From an uncultured Collinsella sp. (GTDB taxonomy: Bacteria > Actinomycetota > Coriobacteriia > Coriobacteriales > Coriobacteriaceae): a DNA stretch of 44,939 nucleotides. The stretch lies in contig URBQ01000022.1 in NCBI GenBank assembly GCA_900546115.1, forward strand, positions 1-44,939, in the 5' to 3' direction. The notes beneath the pieces are model-generated. The model made no database searches and was not told the origin of the DNA. It was given only the letters and a program-made list of their open reading frames with translations. Every line of letters begins with the position of its first letter. Position 1 is the stretch's first letter. Shown here piece after piece: positions 17,540 through 26,666 of the stretch. The position numbers were made by a program, and so were the translations under genes.

Positions 17540-19852
17540 CTACGCCGACGCGCTGTCGCGAGCCGCCTGGCATGTAGGAGTCTGACGCAGCGTAAGCGGC
17601 TTGTCCCCCGCCTCGGCCGACGTGGTCAGCGTATACGTGATCGTCGTCGTCTCGCCAGCATGCAGGTCAACGGTACCCGAATAGAAGGGGATTCCATGCC
17701 ACGTAGCGGCGCCAAGACCAAACTGGGTGCCCTCAACCGTAAGGTCACTGATGTTGCCGCCCGTCGGGGCAAACAGTGAGACATTCAGACGCTCGTCGTC
17801 GCGCGCGGCATCGGGCGCGCTCGCCGCGACGTAGTCGGGCAGCTTGCCGGCCTCCTCCTGCGTCATGATGTTCGTCAGGGTAACGGTGATGCGATAGGAG
17901 CACGTGCCGTCGCCGTTCTTCACACCCTGGCCAATCTGCGTGTCGGCGTTCAGATACCAGTCGAGCTTGGAGAAGCTCAGGTTGTTAAAGTAAACGCCGG
18001 CAACGGGATCGGCACTCGGATCATCCGGATCGGGCAGCGAAGCGTCAATGCCCGTCTCTTTGATGGCATTCTGCTCATCATCGTTTCTCATCCAAGCGAT
18101 CAGGCGGCCTTCTTCGGCACCGCGCTCAACGGCGCTGACAAGCTTCGTAACATCGACATCGCCGATACCGCCAAGGATCTTGTCGAAGGCAGCGCTGGCG
18201 ACGGATGCAAAGATGCCGTCAGACTCCTCGACCGGATAGTTCCAGTACACATCGTGCATGAGGACCTTTGCGGCGTTGGTGCCGTCGACAACCGTTCCGT
18301 CGGGCAGCGACACGTTACCGACCAGGCCCAGCAGATACTGCAGGAACACCGGGTCGATACCGATGACGCCATCAACGTCCTGTCCATACTGGGACTTCCA
18401 CAGCGCGGCGACACGCTGCGAGTTGCGGGGCCAATCAGGCGAATAGGTATTGCCCGAGTTGTACAGGTTACTGTGGTTGCCGAACAGCGCCTCATCCTCT
18501 TCGTCGACGCTCTCGACTGCCTCATCCTCGCTGAGTCCAATGCGGGGAACAAACTCGCCAATCGACATCTGGCCGTCAGTGACCGAAATCAGGCCCTGTG
18601 AACCGCCAAAGCCGCCGCAAGCACGAATCTCGACGTTGTTCATGGCGTACATAAGGTAGTTGCGCGTCTGGCCGTTGGCGCCGAGCATCTGGGGAAGGAC
18701 GGGGGCGACCTTCTCCGCCGCGTCAACCGCGCCGTTGAGGGTGGCAAAGCCGTCCTTGGCCTTATCGACCAGCTCGGTCACCTGGGAAATATGAGTATCG
18801 CCAATGCCCTGGACCTTCTCGTTGGCGCTCTTGAACACCTTGGAGCTATCGGAAAGCGAATCGGCAACGGCCTGCAGCGCGGACACGTTAATCATGCCGT
18901 CCTGAAACAACTTGCCGGGCGTGGCCTGCGAAAGGTTGTCGGCCATGGGAACCAGCGCGTTGCTCGAGACATCGGACAGGGCATCAATCATGGTGCGGGC
19001 CGCATTGATATCGCTGCCATACACCGGGATAAACGAAGCCGCCGTCCACAGCGGGCTCGAAGTCTCCGCCTTCATGCTGTCGCAGAGCTCATCGATCTTC
19101 TTCGCGTCGTCAGGCAGCGTCGAAAAATCGCCCGACGTGACCTTGTCCTTAAGGCCACCGACGATCTCGACAGCCTCCTTCGCTTCGCTCTTTACGGTCT
19201 TTGCCGAGTTAAGCAGCATAAAGCCGCTTGCGCCAAGCGCAACGAGAAGCACCGCGACTACAGCGGCAATAATGGCGCCGGTGTGACGCTTTTTGCGTTC
19301 GCCCTTGCGATGGCGATGACGGACCAGACCGTCAGAGGTCGAACTCGACGAAGCGTCGCTACCGTAGTTCAAGCCAAAATCGTAATAATCTTCCTTGGAA
19401 CCCGAGCCCGCAAACTGGGCACCGCTATCATCCAGGCGGGCGAACGTGCCAGTCTCGGAGGCACCGGTGTAAATCGTGCCAAGGTTACCCGTAAGCCCCG
19501 CGCCACCGGCAGAGGGAGTATTGTTGGCGGCCTTGCCGGCATTAACGTTGCCGGCGGCATTTGCGGCGTTGGCAGCGCCTGCGTTGTTCGCAGGTGCCGA
19601 AGGAGCCCCGCTCGGCTGCGACGTAGAGGTTGCACCGCCCGCAAAGACATTCCCTCTTGCACGGCCGGTCTTTTTTGCCTTTTGAGACTGCTCGTACAGA
19701 GCGGTAAACATCGCCGTCTCGCCCGGGGACACGCGCTTACCGGAACCGCCCTGTCCAGCGCCGCCCGGCGTGCCGGCCTTACCAGCCCCGTTCGGGCGCG
19801 GCGGAACTGCAGGACGGCCGCTATCGCTGTCCTTAAAGTGATTACCAGCCAT
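17540..19852 (-). CDS. DUF4012-family membrane protein
   Basis: About 770 residues. The N-terminal ~190 are low-complexity, rich in Ala/Gly/Asn/Pro, ending in a basic patch (HRHRKGERKKRH). One membrane helix (about 192-214) follows, so the large C-terminal part is probably outside the cell. The ectodomain has NYLMYAMNNVEIRACGGF and GSQGLISVTDG, the DUF4012 core seen in actinobacterial envelope and exopolysaccharide loci, sometimes next to LytR-CpsA-Psr proteins. Its biochemical role is unknown. GAGGA precedes the ATG at 19852; an upstream in-frame ATG at 19879 is less likely. It has its own terminator. Confidence 0.83.
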   Translation of the reverse strand: MAGNHFKDSDSGRPAVPPRPNGAGKAGTPGGAGQGGSGKRVSPGETAMFTALYEQSQKAKKTGRARGNVFAGGATSTSQPSGAPSAPANNAGAANAANAAGNVNAGKAANNTPSAGGAGLTGNLGTIYTGASETGTFARLDDSGAQFAGSGSKEDYYDFGLNYGSDASSSSTSDGLVRHRHRKGERKKRHTGAIIAAVVAVLLVALGASGFMLLNSAKTVKSEAKEAVEIVGGLKDKVTSGDFSTLPDDAKKIDELCDSMKAETSSPLWTAASFIPVYGSDINAARTMIDALSDVSSNALVPMADNLSQATPGKLFQDGMINVSALQAVADSLSDSSKVFKSANEKVQGIGDTHISQVTELVDKAKDGFATLNGAVDAAEKVAPVLPQMLGANGQTRNYLMYAMNNVEIRACGGFGGSQGLISVTDGQMSIGEFVPRIGLSEDEAVESVDEEDEALFGNHSNLYNSGNTYSPDWPRNSQRVAALWKSQYGQDVDGVIGIDPVFLQYLLGLVGNVSLPDGTVVDGTNAAKVLMHDVYWNYPVEESDGIFASVASAAFDKILGGIGDVDVTKLVSAVERGAEEGRLIAWMRNDDEQNAIKETGIDASLPDPDDPSADPVAGVYFNNLSFSKLDWYLNADTQIGQGVKNGDGTCSYRITVTLTNIMTQEEAGKLPDYVAASAPDAARDDERLNVSLFAPTGGNISDLTVEGTQFGLGAATWHGIPFYSGTVDLHAGETTTITYTLTTSAEAGDKPLTLRQTPTCQAARDSASA

Positions 19853-19880
19853 AAAGAAATCCTCGCAATTGAGTCGCAAT

Positions 19881-19910
19881 GAAAAAGTCCATAACGTTAC
19901 TAGTTTATGG
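19881..19910 (-). terminator. weak terminator of the EamA-family transporter gene
   Basis: CCATAA (19889-19894) pairs with TTATGG (19905-19910), and the minus strand continues ACTTTTTC. A six-bp stem is short, but the T-run is good. Confidence 0.4.
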
Positions 19911-19995
19911 CATTTTGGGCATCGACAGCTAAACTCCAGACACGGACATCAATTGGCGAAAATGTGGCACAACACCTTTTCCGTCTTGGCGCCAG

Positions 19996-21018
19996 CTACA
20001 CCGTCAAAAACACCATCGCGATAATCATGGCAAAACCTGCCAGGTCGGTGGGCAAAAACACCGTTCCCAGCATAAGGGCGCTGGTGATGGTGGCCGAAAC
20101 CGGCTCCATGGTTCCAAGAAGGCTCGCGCGCACCGAGCCAATCTCCTTAACGCCCTGCATGTAGAACATATAGGCGAAGAACGACCCCACCACAATAAAT
20201 ATCGCGAGCGCGCCGACACCCGAGGGGCCGAGCGCCGGCATGTGCGCCCACGGCTGGGTAAAGATACTCATCACGATTCCCGCCGAAAGCATGGCCGAGC
20301 CCGTGACGACCGAGCTGCCGTATTTGTTGAGGATTCCGGCAGGGATGATTGCTATGCAGGCACCGCCCACTGCGCACAAAAGGCCCGCGAGCAGGCCCAT
20401 TGGCGAGATACTGAGCGTACTAGGGTCGCCGCCCGTGGCAATTAAAAACGTTCCGCCCAAGGCGAGCAAAATGCCAAGCGCCTCGCGCGTGCGCGGCAGT
20501 CGATGCGCGGTGACGCAGGCATACCCCATGACTACCACCAGCTGCAGACACTGAAAGACGGTCGCGGTGCCCGCGTTGGTCAGACGCACGGCTGACAGAT
20601 AGCAAAGCTGGTTGAACAGCAGGCCAAAGATCGTAAATAGGATGAGCTGCTTGCGATCGGCAGGGGTGGTCCACAGCCTGACCAGGCGGTCGCGATCTTT
20701 TCTGAGCACGACGAACATAAAGAGCAGGCCAGCGATAACTTGGCGCACGCTCATCAGCCAAAATGTCTCGATATGGCACACGTCAAAGAGGTAGCTGGCA
20801 CTGGTGCCAGAAAAACCCCAAAACGTACCGCCGGCAAACGCGGCGAGCGTGCCCAGGGCCATCTTGCGCGTCTGGGCATCGTTGAGGCGGTCGCGCCATG
20901 CGCGGCGGGTGCTGCGGCTCAGCTCGTCAGTTCCCTCGGGCACGACAAAATCGGCCGCCGCCGTCATCGGCACCGAAGCCTTTTTACGTGCACGCTGCGC
21001 TGTGCGCTCCTGTTCCAT
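19996..21018 (-). CDS. EamA/DMT-family transporter
   Basis: A 340-residue protein with a hydrophilic N-terminal ~55 residues and about ten hydrophobic helices arranged as two EamA repeats. The first repeat starts near GGTFWGFSGTSASYLF; the second ends in LLGTMEPVSATITSALMLGTVF, the usual family motif. It probably exports or exchanges a small metabolite; the substrate cannot be told. It stands alone between the DUF4012 gene and the sipW operon. Confidence 0.88.
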   Translation of the reverse strand: MEQERTAQRARKKASVPMTAAADFVVPEGTDELSRSTRRAWRDRLNDAQTRKMALGTLAAFAGGTFWGFSGTSASYLFDVCHIETFWLMSVRQVIAGLLFMFVVLRKDRDRLVRLWTTPADRKQLILFTIFGLLFNQLCYLSAVRLTNAGTATVFQCLQLVVVMGYACVTAHRLPRTREALGILLALGGTFLIATGGDPSTLSISPMGLLAGLLCAVGGACIAIIPAGILNKYGSSVVTGSAMLSAGIVMSIFTQPWAHMPALGPSGVGALAIFIVVGSFFAYMFYMQGVKEIGSVRASLLGTMEPVSATITSALMLGTVFLPTDLAGFAMIIAMVFLTV

Positions 21019-21143
21019 TCCACTCCCCAGAAATCAATTGGCAACAAAGCGCTCAAACTGTAGCACGAATATTGATACGGAAATGCGGTCGATTCGGAAC
21101 ATCTACGAGCATCCAAATTGCAGGGACGAAAGGCACCGAAGAG

Positions 21144-21848
21144 CTATGCCGAGCGGTTGGGATCGTCTGGGGCGCCGGGGTCGGCCTCCGCGCTTCCCTG
21201 GGCATCCTCACCGTCGACCTGCTCCTTGGCGCTGTCCTGGCTCTCCTGCTCGCGGCGGCGCTTTTCGCGAATCTGCTCCACAGCCGCGCGCAGGGCAGCC
21301 TCGTCTTCAGCGCGCGCCACCTCTTGCGTGGTCTTGACCATATGGCGAATTTCGAGCACCAGCAGCACGATCAGCGGCACCACGATGAGCGGAAAGAACA
21401 GCAGCGGATTGGTGAGCAGCGACACCACAACGCCCAGGCCTGCCGAGACAAAGACCACGCGGCCCACCACGTCGGCGGCGGGCACGGGCGCGGCATCCTC
21501 GACCGGATTGGCATCGCCCTTGGTGCGGTAGATCGGGGCGCCGTCGGCGGCGGCCTCCACGGCAACGATGCGGTGCGTGTTGAGCGAACCCTCCAGCGCG
21601 TCATCGGACGAATGGAAGGTGATGATGTCGCCCACCTGATAGGCCTGGCCGTCGCCGGTATCAACGACGATAAACGAGTGCACGGGAATCGCCGGCTCCA
21701 TCGAACCGGTCAGCGTGCGCATAAAGCCATAGCCCATGATGGTGGGGATCTCGCCGGCGGGCGTGAACACCGTGCGCAGCAACACCACAAAGGCGACCAG
21801 GATCACCACGGTCGCCAGCACGTTGATCACGCGGAGCACGTGCTTCAT
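21144..21848 (-). CDS. sipW: SipW/archaeal-type signal peptidase I (second copy)
   Basis: A 234-residue membrane peptidase. An N-terminal helix (about 4-27) precedes the catalytic Ser in LTGSMEP (Ser49), the catalytic His in NTHRI (His92) and the Asp in TKGDAN (Asp112), the Ser-His-Asp pattern of SipW/ER-type rather than Ser-Lys peptidases. Two C-terminal helices follow, then a charged tail. The ATG overlaps the upstream stop as TGATG, so translation is coupled to the coiled-coil gene. It probably cleaves the T[YF]AW[FY]-type pre-proteins of the same operon. It is the last gene; no clear terminator was seen. Confidence 0.88.
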   Translation of the reverse strand: MKHVLRVINVLATVVILVAFVVLLRTVFTPAGEIPTIMGYGFMRTLTGSMEPAIPVHSFIVVDTGDGQAYQVGDIITFHSSDDALEGSLNTHRIVAVEAAADGAPIYRTKGDANPVEDAAPVPAADVVGRVVFVSAGLGVVVSLLTNPLLFFPLIVVPLIVLLVLEIRHMVKTTQEVARAEDEAALRAAVEQIREKRRREQESQDSAKEQVDGEDAQGSAEADPGAPDDPNRSA

Positions 21849-24094
21849 CACTTGTCGTCGTCCTTTGCGGAAGTCTCGGGGTCGGCAGCGACCTCGCCCT
21901 CGGTGGCATCCGCCGCAGAAGCGCCATCCTCGTCAGGCGCGGCGACCACGCCCTCGCCAGCCTCGCCGCGCAAGCGGGCCAGCAGATAGCGCGACAGGCT
22001 GTTGCCCTCGGCACGGCGCTCGGCACGCTCACGGTTGCGCTCGGCCCGCTCCAGCTCTTGCGCCAGCGCGTCCAGGCGCTGCTGCATCTCCGCGCGAGCA
22101 GCTTCGACCTCGCGCTCGCAAGCGGCACGGACGGCGGCGACTTCCTGCTCGATGCGCTCCCCTGCCGCAAGCTCGGCTGCGGCGGCACGCGCGTCGGCGT
22201 CGGCACGAGCCTCCTCGGCGGCACGCACGGCGGCATCGCGCTCGGCAGCGGCTGCGGCGACCTTCTCGCTGGCGTCCACCGTAGCCTGCTCGACGGCAGA
22301 ATCGGCGGCCGCACGCGCGGCGTCGATCGCGGCATCGGCTGCCTGCTGAGCAGCGGAAACCTTCTCCTCGGCCGCGGCAACGGTGTCGGCGAGCTTCTGC
22401 TCCGCCTCGGCCGCGGCGACGTCGGCAGTCTCCTGCGCGGCACGGGCATCGCGCTCGGCCGCCAGCCGCACTTCCTCGATCTGCAGCTTGGCGGCGTCCA
22501 GCTTGGCATGCACCTCGGCGAGCTCCTTGGCAGACGCCTCGCGCACACCGGCAAGCTCGGCTGCGGCGGCGTCCTTGGCGGCCTGCAGCTCGGCGGCATC
22601 GGCGGCCGTCTTGGCGGCCAGGGCTGCGGCGGACTCGCTCTTGACCCGCGCGACTTGCTCGGCAGCAGCCTGCTCGGCAGCCGCGACCCTAGCATCTGCG
22701 TCGGCGCGGGCGACTGAGACCTCGGCATCGGCCTCGGCGCGCATCCGCTCAAGCTGCGCCGCCGCGGTCGAGCGTGCCTCAACGGCAGCATCCTCGGCAG
22801 CCTTCTTGCCGGCCTCGACATCCTCCAGCGAGCCACGCAGCTCCTCGGCATCGGCCTCGGCAATCTGTGCGCGCTGCGTCAACGCCAGCTCACGCGTCTT
22901 TGCCTCGTCCAGCTCGTCGGCCAGGTCGTCGCGCTCGTCGGTCAGCGCGTGTGTCTGCACCTTCCAGGACTTCAGCTGCCCCTGCAGCTCCTCAATCTGC
23001 TCGCGAGCCTCGGCCAGCGCCTGCTCGGCGTCGAGCTGGGCCTGCGTGACCTCCTCCACAAACACGCGCCGGACCTCAACATCGGGCAGATCAGGACTAT
23101 CGACCTGCTCTTCCTTAATCTCCTTAATAAACTTGGGCGCCACCGGCGCGTGTTGCACGCTCTCAAGCTCCTGCAGGTTGCGCTCGTCATCGGTCAGGCT
23201 CTTAAAGACGGTGTAGTTGTTGATGAGGTTGGTGTACATCTGCACCATGTACTCGTCATCGAACGCCAGCGCCTGCTGCTGCACGTCGATGTTGTATCCC
23301 ACCTTGTCGTAGCGCTCCATAAACTGCCACAGCTGGTAGCACTTGCGGTAGTTGGGGTCCTTCATGATGAGGTTGGTGCGCTGAATGGGGCTGCGGACCG
23401 CGCTGCAGCCGTTCATGATCTGGCAGAACGACGCACCGCGCAGCGCCATGACCAGGCGGCGCACGCGGTCGATGCGCATAAAGACGTCCATGTTGTCGGC
23501 ATCGTTCTCGGCAAAGCTCTGGTGGTTCTTGACCGTCATCTCGACGTTGTACTCGATCTCTTCGTACGCATCGTCGATCTTGCTGTGCATCTTAAAGCGG
23601 TTGCGGATCTCGTTGCCCGTCGACCAAAAGATCACGTCGGTGCGCTTGTCCACAAACGTCAGCAGGCGCTGAATCAGGTGGTAGATAAAGCGGTTCTCGT
23701 ACAGGTCGTACGTCTCAACGGTATTGACGTTGAGGATGCGCGTTGGATGGACGCCGCCGTCCTCGCTCGGCGCCAGGAACTGCGTGTTCTGGCTCAGATG
23801 ACGGACGCTGTCGGCGCTGATCTTTTTAGCGAGCGAGACCGGCACCACCTCTTCCTCGGTGGTGATAAAGCGGCGCGGCTTTTCAATGATGGTGTTGATG
23901 GCGTCGAGCGAGTCCTCGATCATGCTGATCCACTCCTCGTCCACCACCTTGACGAGCTCCTCGCGCTGCTGCTCGATCGTGGTGCCCGAGGCCTGCGCCA
24001 TCTCAAACAGATAGCGGAAGTAGCGGCTGTCCTCCTGGATAGGCTCCATCTGCTCGGAGAAGCTGGTATAGAGGTCCTGAATGGTCTCGGACAT
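21848..24094 (-). CDS. DUF2357/McrC-side-like protein with a long coiled-coil C-terminus
   Basis: 748 residues. The first ~330 match the DUF2357-type domain that partners McrB-like ATPases: a conserved VETYDLYENRF near 126-136, then RSPIQRTNLIM and DPNYRKCYQLW. Known relatives often end in a PD-(D/E)XK nuclease; no such motif is seen here. Instead residues about 345-700 form an Ala/Glu/Arg-rich heptad coiled coil, followed by an acidic Asp/Glu/Ala tail. There is no membrane segment. It is 78 nt downstream of the AAA+ gene and overlaps sipW by 1 nt. A structural or adaptor role next to the membrane-bound ATPase is inferred. Confidence 0.72.
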   Translation of the reverse strand: MSETIQDLYTSFSEQMEPIQEDSRYFRYLFEMAQASGTTIEQQREELVKVVDEEWISMIEDSLDAINTIIEKPRRFITTEEEVVPVSLAKKISADSVRHLSQNTQFLAPSEDGGVHPTRILNVNTVETYDLYENRFIYHLIQRLLTFVDKRTDVIFWSTGNEIRNRFKMHSKIDDAYEEIEYNVEMTVKNHQSFAENDADNMDVFMRIDRVRRLVMALRGASFCQIMNGCSAVRSPIQRTNLIMKDPNYRKCYQLWQFMERYDKVGYNIDVQQQALAFDDEYMVQMYTNLINNYTVFKSLTDDERNLQELESVQHAPVAPKFIKEIKEEQVDSPDLPDVEVRRVFVEEVTQAQLDAEQALAEAREQIEELQGQLKSWKVQTHALTDERDDLADELDEAKTRELALTQRAQIAEADAEELRGSLEDVEAGKKAAEDAAVEARSTAAAQLERMRAEADAEVSVARADADARVAAAEQAAAEQVARVKSESAAALAAKTAADAAELQAAKDAAAAELAGVREASAKELAEVHAKLDAAKLQIEEVRLAAERDARAAQETADVAAAEAEQKLADTVAAAEEKVSAAQQAADAAIDAARAAADSAVEQATVDASEKVAAAAAERDAAVRAAEEARADADARAAAAELAAGERIEQEVAAVRAACEREVEAARAEMQQRLDALAQELERAERNRERAERRAEGNSLSRYLLARLRGEAGEGVVAAPDEDGASAADATEGEVAADPETSAKDDDK

Positions 24095-24172
24095 GGGTTA
24101 CTCCATAGATTGGATCGATCGGGAAAGAGCGGGGAGCGACGCACCTGCGCCCCGCACCCCGTGCTTACGGCA

Positions 24173-25867
24173 TTAGTAGAAATTCTGGATCCGCTGCAGG
24201 TACATGACGGAATCGGGCAGGCCGCCCTCGCCAAAGGTCTTCTCGATGTACTCGATCAGGCCCTTCATCTCATCGCGCACAAAGCTCACGTTCATGGACT
24301 CAAACTTCTTGAGCACCTTGCGGGCGATGATGTAGTCCATGCCGCCCAGCTCGGTGCCGCCGCACGCCACGTACACGGGGATAAAGTCGTACATCTGCTT
24401 GATGATACGGTTACCAAAGGCCAGCTTAAAGCGAGTCTGCAGGTACTGGTCCAGCTTGTGCATCTTCTGGAGCAGCTCCTCGTCGATCACGTACTCGACC
24501 TTGGCCTTTTGGAACAGATACTGCAGGTGGTCGGCCGTCACGTGCACGCGCTCGTGCGGCTCGCACTCAAACGCATCGGCGCGCTCGTTGAGCTCGATGG
24601 GGATCGCGCGGTCGTATACCTTGTCCGTGATGGTAAAGGTGGAGTCGTCGTTGTTGGCCGTGCCGATGAACCACAGGCTGTCGGGGATGGTGAGCTTGCC
24701 GTCGTGCAGAGCCTTGGGGTCGGCGGCCCACTGGGTGGGGACCAAATCGAGTACCCACTCGTCGTGGCTGGGCATCTCGAGCACCGACAGGATCTCGGCA
24801 AAGTAGTACTCCACGCGGGCGAGGTTCATCTCGTCGAGCACGATCATAGATGGGTCCTGGCGAAGGCCCGCCTCGTACACGGCGCGGAGGAACTCGGTCT
24901 CGTTAAAGCGCTTGGAAAACTCGTTAAAGTAGCCCAGCACCTCGGTGCGATCGCGAAAGCTCGGCTGCACAGACACGATGGTCGCGGGGTTGTCCAGGTA
25001 ACGGCTAAAGCTGTAGGGCAGCGACGTCTTACCGGTACCCGAGATGCCCTCCAGGATCAGCAGCTTGGAGGCGGCCATGCCGGCCACAAAGCGGCGGATG
25101 ATCTCGGGCGTGTAGTAGAGCTTCATCTGGCTGCACGCAAACGCGCGGAAGCTGTCGACAAAGTCCTCCAGCGAGATGGCATCGTCGTAGACCGGCGATT
25201 CCCAGTCGCGGTACTTAAGGTCCACCAGGGACAGCTTGGGGAAGCGGTTGGCCTGGGCGATTTCTTTTTCCTCGGCAAGGGTCTTGGCCTCGACGGTCGC
25301 CTTGGCCATGGCGGCCGCGGCATCCTTGACGCCCGCACCGTCGAGCGCGAGCGACGCGTTGCCCGACATGACGGCCGTCGCCGCGGCGCCCTCGCCCGCA
25401 GCGGCACCCGTAGCGGCGCCCACCACGTTGCCCACCGTGGGCAGATGGTCGTCGGCCAGGGCCGAGGCGCCCACGTACGGAATCTGCTTGGTGCCGCCCA
25501 TGGCATTGACCTTGAGCGCCAGCAGTTTGTTCTTCTCGTCCATGAGGTCGAGCACCTGCTTGTTCAGGCGACCGATCTCGCGATAGAGCGCCTTGTTGGA
25601 CGTATCGTCGCGATGCAGACGGCGGTTGATGCGGTAGCGGTGGACCAGAATGGCCACGATCAGCACGGGAACCGCGATGAGCATGGCAAACAGAATGATC
25701 GCGCCGATCTTGCCCACCAGGTCAAACGTGGTGAAGTAGGTCATAAAGATGTTGAAGTACTCAACCCAGCCAAACACCAGCAGGTTAAGGATGGAGCTCA
25801 CAACGGCAACGACGTTGTAGACGACCTTTGCCAGCAGCTCCCAGGCAAATCCCAGAAACTCACTCAC
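24173..25867 (-). CDS. membrane-anchored McrB-like AAA+ ATPase
   Basis: 564 residues. Two N-terminal hydrophobic helices (about 8-35 and 51-75) are followed by a short coiled coil (about 92-125) and an Ala/Gly-rich linker. The AAA+ domain has Walker A GISGTGKTS (274-282), Walker B with the McrB-type signature VLDEMNLARVE (343-353) and sensor-1 GTANNDD (402-408). McrB normally is a soluble GTPase driving a nuclease; here it is tied to the membrane. GTG start, overlapping the upstream sipW stop by 8 nt. It sits between sipW and the DUF2357-like gene. I infer a motor or gate for assembly of the operon's surface proteins; a defence role is the alternative. Confidence 0.82.
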   Translation of the reverse strand: MSEFLGFAWELLAKVVYNVVAVVSSILNLLVFGWVEYFNIFMTYFTTFDLVGKIGAIILFAMLIAVPVLIVAILVHRYRINRRLHRDDTSNKALYREIGRLNKQVLDLMDEKNKLLALKVNAMGGTKQIPYVGASALADDHLPTVGNVVGAATGAAAGEGAAATAVMSGNASLALDGAGVKDAAAAMAKATVEAKTLAEEKEIAQANRFPKLSLVDLKYRDWESPVYDDAISLEDFVDSFRAFACSQMKLYYTPEIIRRFVAGMAASKLLILEGISGTGKTSLPYSFSRYLDNPATIVSVQPSFRDRTEVLGYFNEFSKRFNETEFLRAVYEAGLRQDPSMIVLDEMNLARVEYYFAEILSVLEMPSHDEWVLDLVPTQWAADPKALHDGKLTIPDSLWFIGTANNDDSTFTITDKVYDRAIPIELNERADAFECEPHERVHVTADHLQYLFQKAKVEYVIDEELLQKMHKLDQYLQTRFKLAFGNRIIKQMYDFIPVYVACGGTELGGMDYIIARKVLKKFESMNVSFVRDEMKGLIEYIEKTFGEGGLPDSVMYLQRIQNFY

Positions 25868-26606
25868 CGTCGGTATCCTCCTGCTTGGTCGCGTTCATCG
25901 CCGCCTCGGCCTCGGCCTTCAGACGACGGGCCTCCTCGAGCTTGGCCTCGGCCTGGGCAAGCTGCTCGGCGGCGTTATCGGCCGTGACGGTAGTGTCGCC
26001 CTTGCCCTCGGCGTCCACGATGGCAGCCGCGGCAGCCAGGCGGTCCTCCTCGGCCATAGCGCGCTTGAGGTTCATGCCCACCACGATGAGGTGATACACC
26101 TGGTAGATAAAGAACAGCAGCATGGGCAGCACGATCACAATGAGGAAGCCCATGGAGCTGGACAGGAAGTCCATGACCTTGCCCATCTGCGGCAGCGCGA
26201 ACACGTACTTGCCCACGATGTCGCCGTCGCTGATGATGTGCGAATCGGCCACGTCGTTGTTATCGCCCTTGGTGGTAAAGCTGCGCATGCCGTTGACCTC
26301 GTCGATGGCGGCGATGCGGTGCGTGTTGAGCGCGTACTCGTTGTCGATAATGGTGTGGAACGTCACGATGTCGCCCACCTCGAGCTTGGAGGTGTCGCAC
26401 TTTTTGATGACGATGAGGTCGCCCTTGTTAAACGTGGGCGCCATGGAGTCGGACTGTACGGCGAGCGGGGTGAAGCCGGCGATGTCCGAGACGCTGCCGT
26501 CCTCGCGCGTGGCGAGCGTGGTAAACGCGTACAGGGCCGCCACCAGGATGATGATCCACATGACGACGCTCAGTGCGATGGATGCGGCCTTTTTAACAGA
26601 TTGCAT
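25860..26606 (-). CDS. sipW: SipW/archaeal-type signal peptidase I (first copy)
   Basis: A 248-residue membrane peptidase. Helix about 8-30, catalytic Ser54 in QSDSMAP, His96 in NTHRI, Asp115 in TKGDNN. A second helix pair (about 150-175) is followed by a charged, Ala/Glu-rich coiled-coil tail. The Ser-His form is that of SipW, which cleaves TasA-type pre-proteins in Bacillus. AAGGGA precedes the ATG. It follows four substrate-like genes and overlaps the AAA+ gene by 8 nt. Confidence 0.9.
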   Translation of the reverse strand: MQSVKKAASIALSVVMWIIILVAALYAFTTLATREDGSVSDIAGFTPLAVQSDSMAPTFNKGDLIVIKKCDTSKLEVGDIVTFHTIIDNEYALNTHRIAAIDEVNGMRSFTTKGDNNDVADSHIISDGDIVGKYVFALPQMGKVMDFLSSSMGFLIVIVLPMLLFFIYQVYHLIVVGMNLKRAMAEEDRLAAAAAIVDAEGKGDTTVTADNAAEQLAQAEAKLEEARRLKAEAEAAMNATKQEDTDGE

Positions 26607-26666
26607 GATGTCCCTTACTACCGTGTCTGACTAGGTCGTGCGCGGCCCGATGGCCGCCGTGCATAT

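Noticed and set aside
24173..25867. A classical McrBC restriction system
   Set aside because: The ATPase has membrane helices, the partner lacks a visible nuclease, and the operon is full of secretion genes; kept only as an alternative.
22949..25987. A 1012-codon open frame on the plus strand across the AAA+ and coiled-coil genes
   Set aside because: It is antisense to two well-supported genes; the composition is a mirror of their codon bias in high-GC DNA.
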